Assembly: GCA_016716535.1 (NCBI GenBank)
Contig: JADJWD010000004.1
Location: forward strand, 673,474 to 737,473
Direction: 5' to 3'
Source of the DNA: Betaproteobacteria bacterium
Lineage (GTDB): Bacteria > Pseudomonadota > Gammaproteobacteria > Burkholderiales > Burkholderiaceae_C
Length of the DNA: 64,000 nt
Shown in pieces: positions 13,676 to 21,529 of the stretch (the stretch's first letter is position 1; the number at the start of each line of letters is the position of its first letter). The position numbers and the translations under genes were made by a program. The notes under the pieces were generated by a model, which saw only the letters and a program-made list of their open reading frames with translations, had not been told where the DNA came from and did no database searches.

Positions 13676-15687
13676 TCTCGCTCATCCAGCGCGTCATCCG
13701 CGCCGGCTACATGCAAGCCGAGGCGCTGTTCAACCGCGCCTTCGGCGACCGCCTCAACCCGCTGTATCACCTCGGGGCGATCAGCTTCTTCCTCTTCTGG
13801 GTCGTCGGCGCGACGGGCATCGTGCTCTACGCGTTCTTCGACACCAGCGTCAGCGGCGCCTACCGCTCGGTGCAGGCGATCACCGACGGCGGCTTCGGCC
13901 TGGGCAGCGTGCTGCGCACCGCGCACCGGCACGCCTCGGACGCGATGCTGCTGACGATGCTGCTGCACCTGCTGCGCTACTTCGCATTCGACCGGCTGCG
14001 GGGCTTCCGCTGGTTCAGCTGGGTCACCGGCGTCGTGCTGCTGTGGCTGGCGTACATCGCCGGCGCCAACGGCTACATGCTGCCGTGGGACCGCCTGGCG
14101 CAGTACGTGACGCAGACGAGCTTCGAGTGGCTCGACTGGCTGCCCGGCTTCGGCGGCACGCTGATCCGCAACTTCATCCTGCCCGAGCACGTCAGCGATC
14201 GCCTCTTCTCGCTGCTCGTCTTCATCCACATCGGCGTGCCGCTGGGCATGCTGCTGCTGCTGTGGGTGCACGTGCAGCGCGTGCCGAAGGCGACGACCAA
14301 TCCGCCGCGGCCGATGATGTGGGCGCTGTTGATCATGCTCGTCGTGCTCGCCGTGCTGGCGCCGGTGGCGAGCCAGGGCCCGGCCGACCTGCACACGGCG
14401 CCGCAGGTGCTGTCGCTGGACTGGTTCATCCTGCCGATCTTCCCGCTCATCCACGAGTGGTCGCCGCGCTCGGTGTGGCTGCTGGTGGGCGGCGCGACGG
14501 CGCTGCTGTTCATCCTGCCGTGGCTGCCGCCGCGGCGTGCCGGCCGCTCGCTGCAGCTGACGATGCATCCAGGCCCGGCGCGCGTCACCGCGCGCGCCGG
14601 CGAGACGCTGCTCGAAGCGGGCCTGCGCGCCGGCCTCGCGCTGCCCTTCGACTGCCGCGCCGGCGGCTGCGGCGTGTGCATGTGCACGGTGCTGAACGGC
14701 CGCGTCGACCACGGCGCCTTCCAGGAAGCGGCGCTGACGACCGCGATGCGCGCGCGCGGCCAGGCGCTGATGTGCTGCGCGGTGGCGCTGGACGACGTGG
14801 AGCTGGATGTCGAAGGCGTCACCTCGCTCGCCGCCGCCGACGCCGCGGCGCCGCGCCGCTGGGTCGCCACCGTGCAGACGATGCAGCGCCTCGCGCCCGA
14901 GCTGATGCGCGTGCACATCGCGCTGCCCGCCGGCCAGCACCTGCCGTTCGTCGCCGGCCAGTACATCAACATCGTGCTCGACGACGGCGCCAAGCGCGCC
15001 TTCTCGTTCGCCAACGCGCCAGCCGACCCGAACGCGCCGCCGAACACCGCCGGCGACGTGATCGAGCTGCACGTGCGCCGCATCCCGGGCGGGCGCTTCA
15101 CCGGCCACGTCTTCGAGCAGATGAAGGTCGGCGACCGCATCGACTTCGAAGGCCCGCTCGGCCGCTTCGCGCTTAACGAGAGCCAGCGCCCGATCCTCTT
15201 CGTCGCCGGCGCCACCGGCTTCGCGCCGATCAAGAGCATCCTCGAAGATGCCTTCCGCCGCGGCGTCGACCGGCCGATGAAGCTGTACTGGGGCGTGCGC
15301 ACCGCCGCCGACCTGTACCTGCTGGACGAGGTGGCGCGCTGGCAGCGCGAGCACGGCAACTTCGCCTTCATCCCGGTGCTCTCGCAGGCCGACGACGACA
15401 CGGCGTGGACCGGCCGGCGCGGCCTTGTGCACGAGGCGCTGCTCGCCGACCACCCCGACCTGCGCGGGCACGAGGTCTACGCCTGCGGCTCGGTGCAGAT
15501 GGTGCGCTCGGCCGTGCCCGACTTCGTCGCGCACGGGCTGGACGAGAACTTCTGCTTCTCGGATGCGTTCGTGCCGACGGCGCACACCGCGCCTGCCGCG
15601 CCGGCGGCTGCGCCGGGCGAACCGGCCGCAGCGCCTGGACCGTCTACGCCGTCCGCGCCGCCCCCCGCGACGTCGGCGGCCGATTGA
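13672..15687 (+). CDS. Cytochrome b fused to 2Fe-2S ferredoxin and FAD/NAD(P)H reductase
   Basis: 671 residues. Residues 1-290 are a cytochrome b N-terminal domain with His85/His99 and His186/His200 and the GYMLPWDR turn. Residues 295-385 are a plant-type 2Fe-2S ferredoxin (Cys328, Cys333, Cys336, Cys368). Residues 395-635 are a ferredoxin-NADP reductase-type module with the flavin motif RAFSFAN and the nucleotide motifs GATGFAPIKSI and YACGSVQM, as in CDP-6-deoxyglucoseen reductase. The tail is Ala/Pro-rich. The layout implies NAD(P)H to FAD to 2Fe-2S to the b hemes, then to quinone or a partner subunit. The start overlaps the stop of the HCO paralogue by four bases. I know of no characterised protein with this layout. 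The 3' end overlaps the convergent ctaA gene by 44 bases. Confidence 0.82.
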   Translation: MISLIQRVIRAGYMQAEALFNRAFGDRLNPLYHLGAISFFLFWVVGATGIVLYAFFDTSVSGAYRSVQAITDGGFGLGSVLRTAHRHASDAMLLTMLLHLLRYFAFDRLRGFRWFSWVTGVVLLWLAYIAGANGYMLPWDRLAQYVTQTSFEWLDWLPGFGGTLIRNFILPEHVSDRLFSLLVFIHIGVPLGMLLLLWVHVQRVPKATTNPPRPMMWALLIMLVVLAVLAPVASQGPADLHTAPQVLSLDWFILPIFPLIHEWSPRSVWLLVGGATALLFILPWLPPRRAGRSLQLTMHPGPARVTARAGETLLEAGLRAGLALPFDCRAGGCGVCMCTVLNGRVDHGAFQEAALTTAMRARGQALMCCAVALDDVELDVEGVTSLAAADAAAPRRWVATVQTMQRLAPELMRVHIALPAGQHLPFVAGQYINIVLDDGAKRAFSFANAPADPNAPPNTAGDVIELHVRRIPGGRFTGHVFEQMKVGDRIDFEGPLGRFALNESQRPILFVAGATGFAPIKSILEDAFRRGVDRPMKLYWGVRTAADLYLLDEVARWQREHGNFAFIPVLSQADDDTAWTGRRGLVHEALLADHPDLRGHEVYACGSVQMVRSAVPDFVAHGLDENFCFSDAFVPTAHTAPAAPAAAPGEPAAAPGPSTPSAPPPATSAAD

Positions 15688-16813
15688 CCGCACTCGTCGC
15701 CGCCAGCCGCGGCGACGAGCGCACCAGAAGCAAGGTCAGCGCGAGCACCAGGCCGGCGGCCAGCGCCGCGTGCGCCAGCGCCGCGGCGATCGGCCAGTCG
15801 AGCACGACGTTCGACAGCCCCGTGGCCACCTGCGCCGCGGCGAGTACCCAGAGCGCCGTGCCGAAGCGGCGCTGCGTGCCGCCGATCTCGCGCCGCAGTC
15901 GCACGCCCAGCCACACGAGCACCGCGACGACGACAAACGCGAACCAGCGGTGCACGAGGTGGATCGCCACCAGCGCCTCCATCGGCAGCAGCGTGCCGTC
16001 GCCGCGCTGGCCGAGTTCACGCAGGATCGTGAAGCCGCTGGCGAAGTCGGTGGCCGGCCACCACTGGCCGTTGCACAGCGGAAAGCCGGCGCAGGCGAGC
16101 ACCGCGTAGTTCGTGCTGACCCAGCCGCCGAGCGCAATCTGCAGCGTCAGCATCGCCAGCGCCACGCCGGCCAGCGTGCGCACCGGCGGCGCCAGCGGCA
16201 GCGGCCGCGCGCGGTACCACTCGCGCTGCACGGCCAGCATCGCCAGTAAGACGAGGCCGCCGAGCAGGTGCAGCGTGACGATCGCCGGGTACAGCTTCAG
16301 CGTCACCGTGTACTTGCCAAAGAGGCCTTGCACGATGACCCAGACGAGCGTCGCCGTCGGCCACCACGGCGAGTGCGGCAGCGCGCGCCGCTCCAGCCAG
16401 CTGACCACCGCCAGCACGAGGATCAGCACGCCGACCGTCATCGCGAGATAGCGGTGGATCATCTCGATCCACGCCTTGCTCCAGGTGACCGGGCCGGTGG
16501 GCATCGCCTGCTCGGCCGCGGCGATCGCGCCGCTTGCGCCCAGCGGGCTCGCGCTGCCGTAGCAGCCGGGCCAGTCGGGGCAGCCGAGGCCCGAGTCGGT
16601 GAGCCGCGTGAACGAGCCGAAGACGACGAGGTCGAAGGTCAGGAACATCGTCAGCGCCGTCAGCGCCGCGAGCCGGCCGCCGGCCGCGCCGGCCGCTTCG
16701 GACCCGCCGCGCCGGCGCAGCCACACCCAGGACAGCGGCAACACCGCCAGCACGAGCGCCAGCCCCGCCAGGCGGACAACGGGCGCGAAATCGACGAGAG
16801 AGTTCGGATCCAT
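15644..16813 (-). CDS. ctaA: Heme A synthase
   Basis: 389 residues with eight predicted helices. It carries the full COX15/CtaA signature FTRLTDSGLGCPDWPGCYG in the first large loop, and heme-ligating histidines in MIHRYL, TLHLLGG, AIHLVHRW and LAHAALA. The enzyme oxidises the methyl group of heme O to give heme A. ATG at 16813 is chosen over a start seven codons upstream because MDPNSL begins the first hydrophobic segment. No ctaB, cox or regulator gene follows it here. It ends inside the last codons of the cytochrome b-reductase gene on the other strand. Its presence beside a NOR operon with its own ctaB may be chance or may reflect a heme A need. Confidence 0.92.
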   Translation of the reverse strand: MDPNSLVDFAPVVRLAGLALVLAVLPLSWVWLRRRGGSEAAGAAGGRLAALTALTMFLTFDLVVFGSFTRLTDSGLGCPDWPGCYGSASPLGASGAIAAAEQAMPTGPVTWSKAWIEMIHRYLAMTVGVLILVLAVVSWLERRALPHSPWWPTATLVWVIVQGLFGKYTVTLKLYPAIVTLHLLGGLVLLAMLAVQREWYRARPLPLAPPVRTLAGVALAMLTLQIALGGWVSTNYAVLACAGFPLCNGQWWPATDFASGFTILRELGQRGDGTLLPMEALVAIHLVHRWFAFVVVAVLVWLGVRLRREIGGTQRRFGTALWVLAAAQVATGLSNVVLDWPIAAALAHAALAAGLVLALTLLLVRSSPRLAATSAVNRPPTSRGAARTA

Positions 16814-16907
16814 GATGGGGCGCGAGCGTAACAAGCGCCGGTTGGGGCGGCGCTGCGAGAGGTCAAGGAAGGTAGGCCGGCGCGCTCAGGCCCGTTCGTC
16901 GAAGGGC

Positions 16908-17030
16908 CGTGGCGGGATCGTGCCGACGGGGTGCCCCACTCCGCGAATGTCCTTTTTCGGCGGACCCGCTTCGCGTGTCCCCCGAATGCACCCTTTACTT
17001 CGCTGCGCGGGGCGCCACGGCGAGGACGCC
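16908..17030 (+). repeat. Dispersed repeat, copy A
   Basis: The stretch GTGGCGGGATCGTGCCGACG to CGCTGCGCGGGGCGCC recurs with few changes at 34608-34730 and, inverted, at 34804-34890. Shared blocks include CCGCGAATGTCC, TTTTCGGC and CCCGAATGCA. It fills most of the 247-base gap between ctaA and the ABC permease; no gene is visible there. It is probably a mobile intergenic repeat of the REP type; the mechanism is unknown. Confidence 0.75.
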
Positions 17031-17060
17031 GGGTGGTCGGCGCACTCGGCGCGCATCCCC

Positions 17061-17873
17061 TCACCCACCCTGCAACGCCGCCCGCCCGCGCCGCTGCACG
17101 CGCGCCACGGCGAGGTAGAGCGCCGTCGAGACGCCGATCATCAGCGTCGCCACTGCCAGCATCGCCGGCGTGATGCTGTCGCGCAGGCCCGAGAACATCT
17201 CCTGCGGCAGCGTGCGCTGCTGCGCGCCGGCGATGAAGAGCGCAATGACGACGTCGTCGAACGACGCCGCAAATGCGAAGAGCGCGCCCGACGCCATCGC
17301 CGGGCGGATGCCGGGCAGCGTGACGCGCCAGAAGGTCGCCGCCGGCCCCGCGCCGCACGCGGCGGCGGCGCGCGCGAGGTTGGGGTCGAGCAGTTCGAGC
17401 GCCGTCAGCACCGGGATGACGACGAACGGCACCGCGATCACCGTGTGCACGAGCACGAGGCCGGTGTAGCTGCCGGTGAGTTGCAGCGGCGCGAGGAAGA
17501 AGTAGCTCGCCACCGCGATCAGGATCACCGGCACGATCATCGGCGACAGCGCCAGCATCTTCAGCGCCGCCGCCCACGCGTCGCGCCGGCGCGCCAGCCC
17601 GAGCGACGCGAGCGTGCCGAGCACCACCGCGAGCAGCGTCGCCAGCGCGCCGATCACGAGCGAGTTGCCGAGCGCATGCATCCACCGTTCGCTCGTCAGC
17701 ACCTCGGCGTACCAGCGCAGCGACAGCCCCGGCAGCGGGTAGACGAGCAGGCTGCCGCTGGAGAACGACAGCGGCACGATGGCGAGGATCGGCAGCACGA
17801 GGAAGAGCAGCACGGCCGCGACGTAGAGGCGCAGCGCGCGCCGTGCCCACATCGCTGTTGGAGCCTGCGCCAT
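17061..17873 (-). CDS. ABC transporter permease, PotC-like
   Basis: 270 residues with six predicted helices. It has the inner-membrane permease (EAA) loop AAAACGAGPAATFWRVTLPGI that docks the ATPase. Sequence and partners resemble the PotC side of spermidine/putrescine uptake systems. It is the last gene of a five-gene minus-strand operon: aminotransferase, ATPase, binding protein, permease 1, permease 2. ATG at 17873 is chosen over GTG at 17882. The cargo is probably a polyamine or similar amine; this is inferred from the family and the aminotransferase. Confidence 0.85.
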   Translation of the reverse strand: MAQAPTAMWARRALRLYVAAVLLFLVLPILAIVPLSFSSGSLLVYPLPGLSLRWYAEVLTSERWMHALGNSLVIGALATLLAVVLGTLASLGLARRRDAWAAALKMLALSPMIVPVILIAVASYFFLAPLQLTGSYTGLVLVHTVIAVPFVVIPVLTALELLDPNLARAAAACGAGPAATFWRVTLPGIRPAMASGALFAFAASFDDVVIALFIAGAQQRTLPQEMFSGLRDSITPAMLAVATLMIGVSTALYLAVARVQRRGRAALQGG

Positions 17874-17900
17874 CGCCCTCACCCCAGCCTCATCCCAGCC

Positions 17901-19070
17901 TCATCCCAACCGCAACGCCCGCCCGCCCGACACCCGCTGCGCGAGTGCGTACAGCGCGTACGTCGCCGCCAGCAGCACGAGGCCGAGCGCCGCGGCGAGC
18001 CCCCAGTTGCCCGTCTCGGTGGTGTAGCGCGCGATGAAGTACGACAGCATCTGGTCGCCGCCGCCGCCCACCAGCGCCGGCGTGATGTAGTAGCCGAGCG
18101 CGAGGATAAAGACCATCAGCGCGCCGCCCGCGACCCCGGGCGCCGCCAGCGGCAGGTAGACGCGCCAGAACGCCGCGAGCGGCGGCGCGCCGAGGCTCGA
18201 CGCGGCGCGCATGTAGTTGGGCGGGATGTCCTTCAGCACCGCGTAGACCGGGAGGATCATGAACGGCAGCAGCACGTGCGTCATCGCCACCAGCACGCCG
18301 GTGCGGTTGTAGACGAGCGCCAGCGGCTCGGCGACGAGGCCGAGCTTCAGCAGCAGCGAGTTGATCAGCCCCTCGCGCTGCAGCAGCACCACCCACGCCG
18401 CCGTGCGCACGAGCAGCGAGGTCCAGAACGGCAGCATCACGAGCGCCATCAGCCACGCGGCGGCGCGGCCTTCGACCTGCGTCAGCAGCACCGCGACCGG
18501 AAATCCGAGCGCGAGGCACAGCACCGTCACCGCGGCGCTGAGCGCCAGCGTGCGGCCGAGCACGTCGAGGTAGACGCGTTCTTCGGCCGGCGCGCGCGTG
18601 ATGCCGCCGTCGGCGCCGCGCTGCAGGTCGACGGCAGCGAGCAGGTAGAACGCCGACACAGGGCCCGCGGCCTGCTGCACGGCGGCGAAGAACGCGGGGC
18701 TCGCGAGCGCCGGGTCGGCAGCGGCGAAGAACGCCGCGTCGAACACCGTGCCGGCCGGCGCCGCGCCCGCCTCGCGCGCCGCGCGCATCAACGTGCTGCG
18801 CACGCCGTTGACGGCGTAGTTCAGCCGCCGCGCCGCATCGGCCAGCGTGCCGGCGGCGCGCGCCTCGACGATGTCGGTGGCCAGCGCCGTGAAGGCCGGC
18901 GCGGGCACCGGCTGCGCGGCATGCCAGCCTTGCAGCGCCACCAGCGTGCGCGGCAGCGCCCGCGGCACCTCGGCGTCGCGCACCGCCAGCGAGAACATCC
19001 ACGCCAGCGGCAGCGCGAAGCCGACGAGCAGGAACGCAGCCAGCGGCGCGGTCAGCGCGGACAGGCGCAT
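17901..19070 (-). CDS. ABC transporter permease, PotB-like, with large N-terminal insertion
   Basis: 389 residues, about 100 longer than usual PotB. After the first helix (about 8-26) there is a loop of about 130 residues (VRDAEVPRALPRT to YLDVLGRT) that should be periplasmic. It is rich in Ala and has no clear fold. The remaining five helices and the loop RAASSLGAPPLAAFWRVYLP are normal. The start at 19070 was chosen because the open frame further upstream crosses the GC-rich repeat. It is 27 bases from the next permease. Long periplasmic insertions occur in a subset of putrescine-type permeases. Confidence 0.83.
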   Translation of the reverse strand: MRLSALTAPLAAFLLVGFALPLAWMFSLAVRDAEVPRALPRTLVALQGWHAAQPVPAPAFTALATDIVEARAAGTLADAARRLNYAVNGVRSTLMRAAREAGAAPAGTVFDAAFFAAADPALASPAFFAAVQQAAGPVSAFYLLAAVDLQRGADGGITRAPAEERVYLDVLGRTLALSAAVTVLCLALGFPVAVLLTQVEGRAAAWLMALVMLPFWTSLLVRTAAWVVLLQREGLINSLLLKLGLVAEPLALVYNRTGVLVAMTHVLLPFMILPVYAVLKDIPPNYMRAASSLGAPPLAAFWRVYLPLAAPGVAGGALMVFILALGYYITPALVGGGGDQMLSYFIARYTTETGNWGLAAALGLVLLAATYALYALAQRVSGGRALRLG

Positions 19071-19126
19071 GCTCAGCCGCACGGCCCGGGCCGGCGGACG
19101 CCGCGGGTCCGGCTGCGCCGGCCCGC

Positions 19127-19176
19127 TGGCGCTGCCCCCCCGGGGGGGAGGCGCCGAAGGCGCTTCGGGGGGGGAC
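19127..19176. repeat. G/C-run inverted repeat between binding protein and permease genes
   Basis: A perfect CCCCCCC-GGGGGGG palindrome (19135-19148) is followed by GGCGCCGAAGGCGC and another run of eight G. On the minus strand it lies just after the binding-protein stop. It could lower read-through, so that more binding protein than permease is made, or be a dispersed GC-rich repeat. No T-tract is present. Confidence 0.45.
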
Positions 19177-20253
19177 CTATTTCGCTGCCGCCCACTTGTT
19201 CCAGCGTTCCGTGAGCTTGTCGATGTTGTCGATCCAGAACCGCACATCCTCGGCGAAGGCCTGCTTCAGGTTCGCGGGGTTCGTCGGCAGCTCGCCCATC
19301 AACGACGCGTCGACCTTGGCGTCCTTCGCGGTGACACCGTAGCGGATGTACTTCGGAAGCTTCGCCTGGTTGTCGGGCCGGCCCATGAACTCGATCAGCT
19401 TTTCCGCATTGGCCTTGTTCGGGCTGCCCTTCATGATGACCCAGCTGTCCATCGTGTACGGCGTGTCCTTCCAGACCATCTTGAAGTTCTTCTTGTCCTT
19501 CTCGTTGGCGGCGGTGACGCGGCCGTTGTAGGCGGTGGTCATCACTACGTCGCCGGCGGCCAGCATCTGCGGCGGCTGCGCGCCGCTCTTCCAGAACACG
19601 AGGTCGCTCTTGATGCTGTCGAGCTTCTTGAACGCGCGGTCCACGCCGGCCGGCGTGCGCAGCACCTTGTAGACATCGGCCTTCGGCACGCCGTCGGCGA
19701 TGAGCGCGATCTCGAGGTTCCACTTGGCGCCGTTGCGCACGGCGCGCTTGCCGGGCACCTTCTTCGCGTCGAAGAAGTCGGCCCAGCCGTTGGGGGCCGC
19801 CTTCAGCTTGTCGCCGTCGTAGGCGAGGACGAGGTTGTAGATGATCGCGCCGACGCCGCAGGCGTGCACCGTGCCCGGCAGGTAGCGGCCGGCGCCGCCG
19901 ATCTTGCCCGCGTCGAGCCGCTCGTACAGGCCCTCGTCGCAGCCGACCTCGAGTTCGTCGGCCTCGACCTGAACCACGTCCCAGGTGTTGGCGCCGCCCT
20001 TGATCTTCGTGCGCAGCACGCCGAGGCCGCCGTCCCAGCTCTCGTCGGTGAGCTTGGTGCCGCCGGCGATGAAGGGCTTGAAGTAGGCCTCCTTCTGCCC
20101 GTCCTGGTAGGCGCCGCCCCAGGAGACGACGCTCAGGTCGCGCGATTGTGCGTGCGCCGCGGATAGCGGCGTGGACAGCGCCGCGGCGGCCAGCAGGCCG
20201 GTGGCGGCGATCAATGCGGCTGATGTCCGCCGCTTCGAAGTCGTCTTGCTCAT
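19177..20253 (-). CDS. Periplasmic substrate-binding protein, PotD/spermidine-putrescine type
   Basis: 358 residues. A signal peptide (basic start, hydrophobic core, AAHAQ-SRDL cleavage near 36) is followed by DLSVVSWGGAYQDGQKEAYF, the typical first strand of family 1 polyamine-type binding proteins, and later by PYTMDSWVIMKGSPNKANA, a conserved segment near the end. RBS AGGAGAG lies before ATG 20253. It captures the cargo of the PotB/PotC-like permeases. The exact ligand cannot be read from sequence; the neighbouring class III aminotransferase suggests putrescine or a related amine. Confidence 0.88.
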   Translation of the reverse strand: MSKTTSKRRTSAALIAATGLLAAAALSTPLSAAHAQSRDLSVVSWGGAYQDGQKEAYFKPFIAGGTKLTDESWDGGLGVLRTKIKGGANTWDVVQVEADELEVGCDEGLYERLDAGKIGGAGRYLPGTVHACGVGAIIYNLVLAYDGDKLKAAPNGWADFFDAKKVPGKRAVRNGAKWNLEIALIADGVPKADVYKVLRTPAGVDRAFKKLDSIKSDLVFWKSGAQPPQMLAAGDVVMTTAYNGRVTAANEKDKKNFKMVWKDTPYTMDSWVIMKGSPNKANAEKLIEFMGRPDNQAKLPKYIRYGVTAKDAKVDASLMGELPTNPANLKQAFAEDVRFWIDNIDKLTERWNKWAAAK

Positions 20254-20321
20254 CGTTCGTCTCTCCTCTTTGTCGTCGATATGAACGCCGCCGATGGCGG
20301 GCCCCTGGGAACCGGAAGCTG

Positions 20322-21515
20322 TCAGAACACCCACGCGTCGTCGGGCGCGAAGCCGAGCGTCACCGCGCTGCCCGCCACCAGCCCTGCCGGCGCGGCGCCC
20401 GCCGGCAGCTTGACGAGCCACGGCGGCGCATTGTCGGCGCCGGCGATCTGCGCGACGAGCCGCCAGTGGTCGCCCTGGTGCACGAGGTCCACCACCGACG
20501 CGGGCCAGCGGTTGAGGCGGTCGTCGGCCTCTGCCGCGTCGGCTGCATACGCAGCATATGCCGCGTTAGGCCCCGCACCGCCCGCGCTGTGCACGTCCAG
20601 CACGCGCAGCCGCTCGGGCCGCACGCTCAGGCACACGGCGCGCGCCGGCGCCGGCGTCAGGTTCAGCTCGGCGGCCAGCGCGTCGCTGCAGCGCGCGGCC
20701 ACCGTGCCCTCGCGGCCGAGCACGCTCAGGTGCACGAGGCGGCCGTCACCGGTGCGGCCGGCGACACGCCCGGCCACGGCGTTGTTGTCGCCGACGAAGC
20801 CGGCGACAAAGGCACCGCTCGGCCGGTCGTACAGCTCGGCCGGCGCGCCGAGCTGCTCGATGCGGCCGTGGTTGAAGACGGCGACGCGGTCCGACAGCGA
20901 CATCGCCTCGCCCTGGTCGTGCGTCACGTAGACCATCGTCACGCCGAGTTCGCGGTGCAGCCGGCGGATCTCGAGCTGCATCTCCTCGCGCAGCTTCTTG
21001 TCCAGCGCTGCCAGCGGCTCGTCCATCAGCACGACGCTCGGCTCGAAGACGAGCGCGCGCGCCAGCGCCACGCGCTGCTGCTGGCCGCCGGAGAGCTGGT
21101 TCGGCCTTCGCGCAGCGAACGCTTCCAGCCGCACACGCGCCAGCGCCGCGCGCACCTTCAGGTCGATCTCGCCGGCCGGCACGCCGCGCATGCGCAGCGG
21201 GAAGGCGACGTTGCCGGCCACCGTCATGTGCGGAAACAGCGAGTAGCTCTGGAAGACGACGCCGAGGTTGCGCTTGTGCGCGGGCAGCGATTCGATCGGC
21301 TGGCCGTCGAGGCGGATCGTGCCGGCACTGACGCTCTCGAAGCCGGCCAGCATCATCAGCGTCGTCGTCTTGCCCGAGCCCGAGGGGCCGAGCAGCGAGA
21401 GGAACTCGCCGCGCGCGATGGTGAGATCGAGCCGGTCGACGGCCGGCTCGGCGGCGCCCGGGTAGACCTTGCTGACGCCGGCGAACTCGATCAGCGGGGC
21501 GGCGCCTGCGGGCAT
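20322..21515 (-). CDS. ABC transporter ATPase, PotA-like
   Basis: 397 residues. Walker A GPSGSGKTT, Q-loop VFQSYSLFPHM, signature LSGGQQQRVALARAL, Walker B VVLMDEPLAALD and switch His (VYVTHDQGEA) are all intact. The C-terminal regulatory (TOBE) part starts near residue 245 and contains an Ala/Tyr repeat (AAYAAYAADAA) not usual in the family. It powers the permeases downstream. The start at 21515 lies 14 bases beyond the stop of the aminotransferase; the open frame continues into that gene only as a shadow. Confidence 0.92.
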   Translation of the reverse strand: MPAGAAPLIEFAGVSKVYPGAAEPAVDRLDLTIARGEFLSLLGPSGSGKTTTLMMLAGFESVSAGTIRLDGQPIESLPAHKRNLGVVFQSYSLFPHMTVAGNVAFPLRMRGVPAGEIDLKVRAALARVRLEAFAARRPNQLSGGQQQRVALARALVFEPSVVLMDEPLAALDKKLREEMQLEIRRLHRELGVTMVYVTHDQGEAMSLSDRVAVFNHGRIEQLGAPAELYDRPSGAFVAGFVGDNNAVAGRVAGRTGDGRLVHLSVLGREGTVAARCSDALAAELNLTPAPARAVCLSVRPERLRVLDVHSAGGAGPNAAYAAYAADAAEADDRLNRWPASVVDLVHQGDHWRLVAQIAGADNAPPWLVKLPAGAAPAGLVAGSAVTLGFAPDDAWVF

Positions 21516-21529
21516 CTGTGCTCGGGTGA

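Noticed and set aside
5573..15687. Calling the operon an aa3 or cbb3 cytochrome oxidase
   Set aside because: The Tyr of GHPEVY is missing, there is no CoxC or CcoP/O, and the neighbours are nirS and dnr. The CuA subunit alone does not make it an oxidase.
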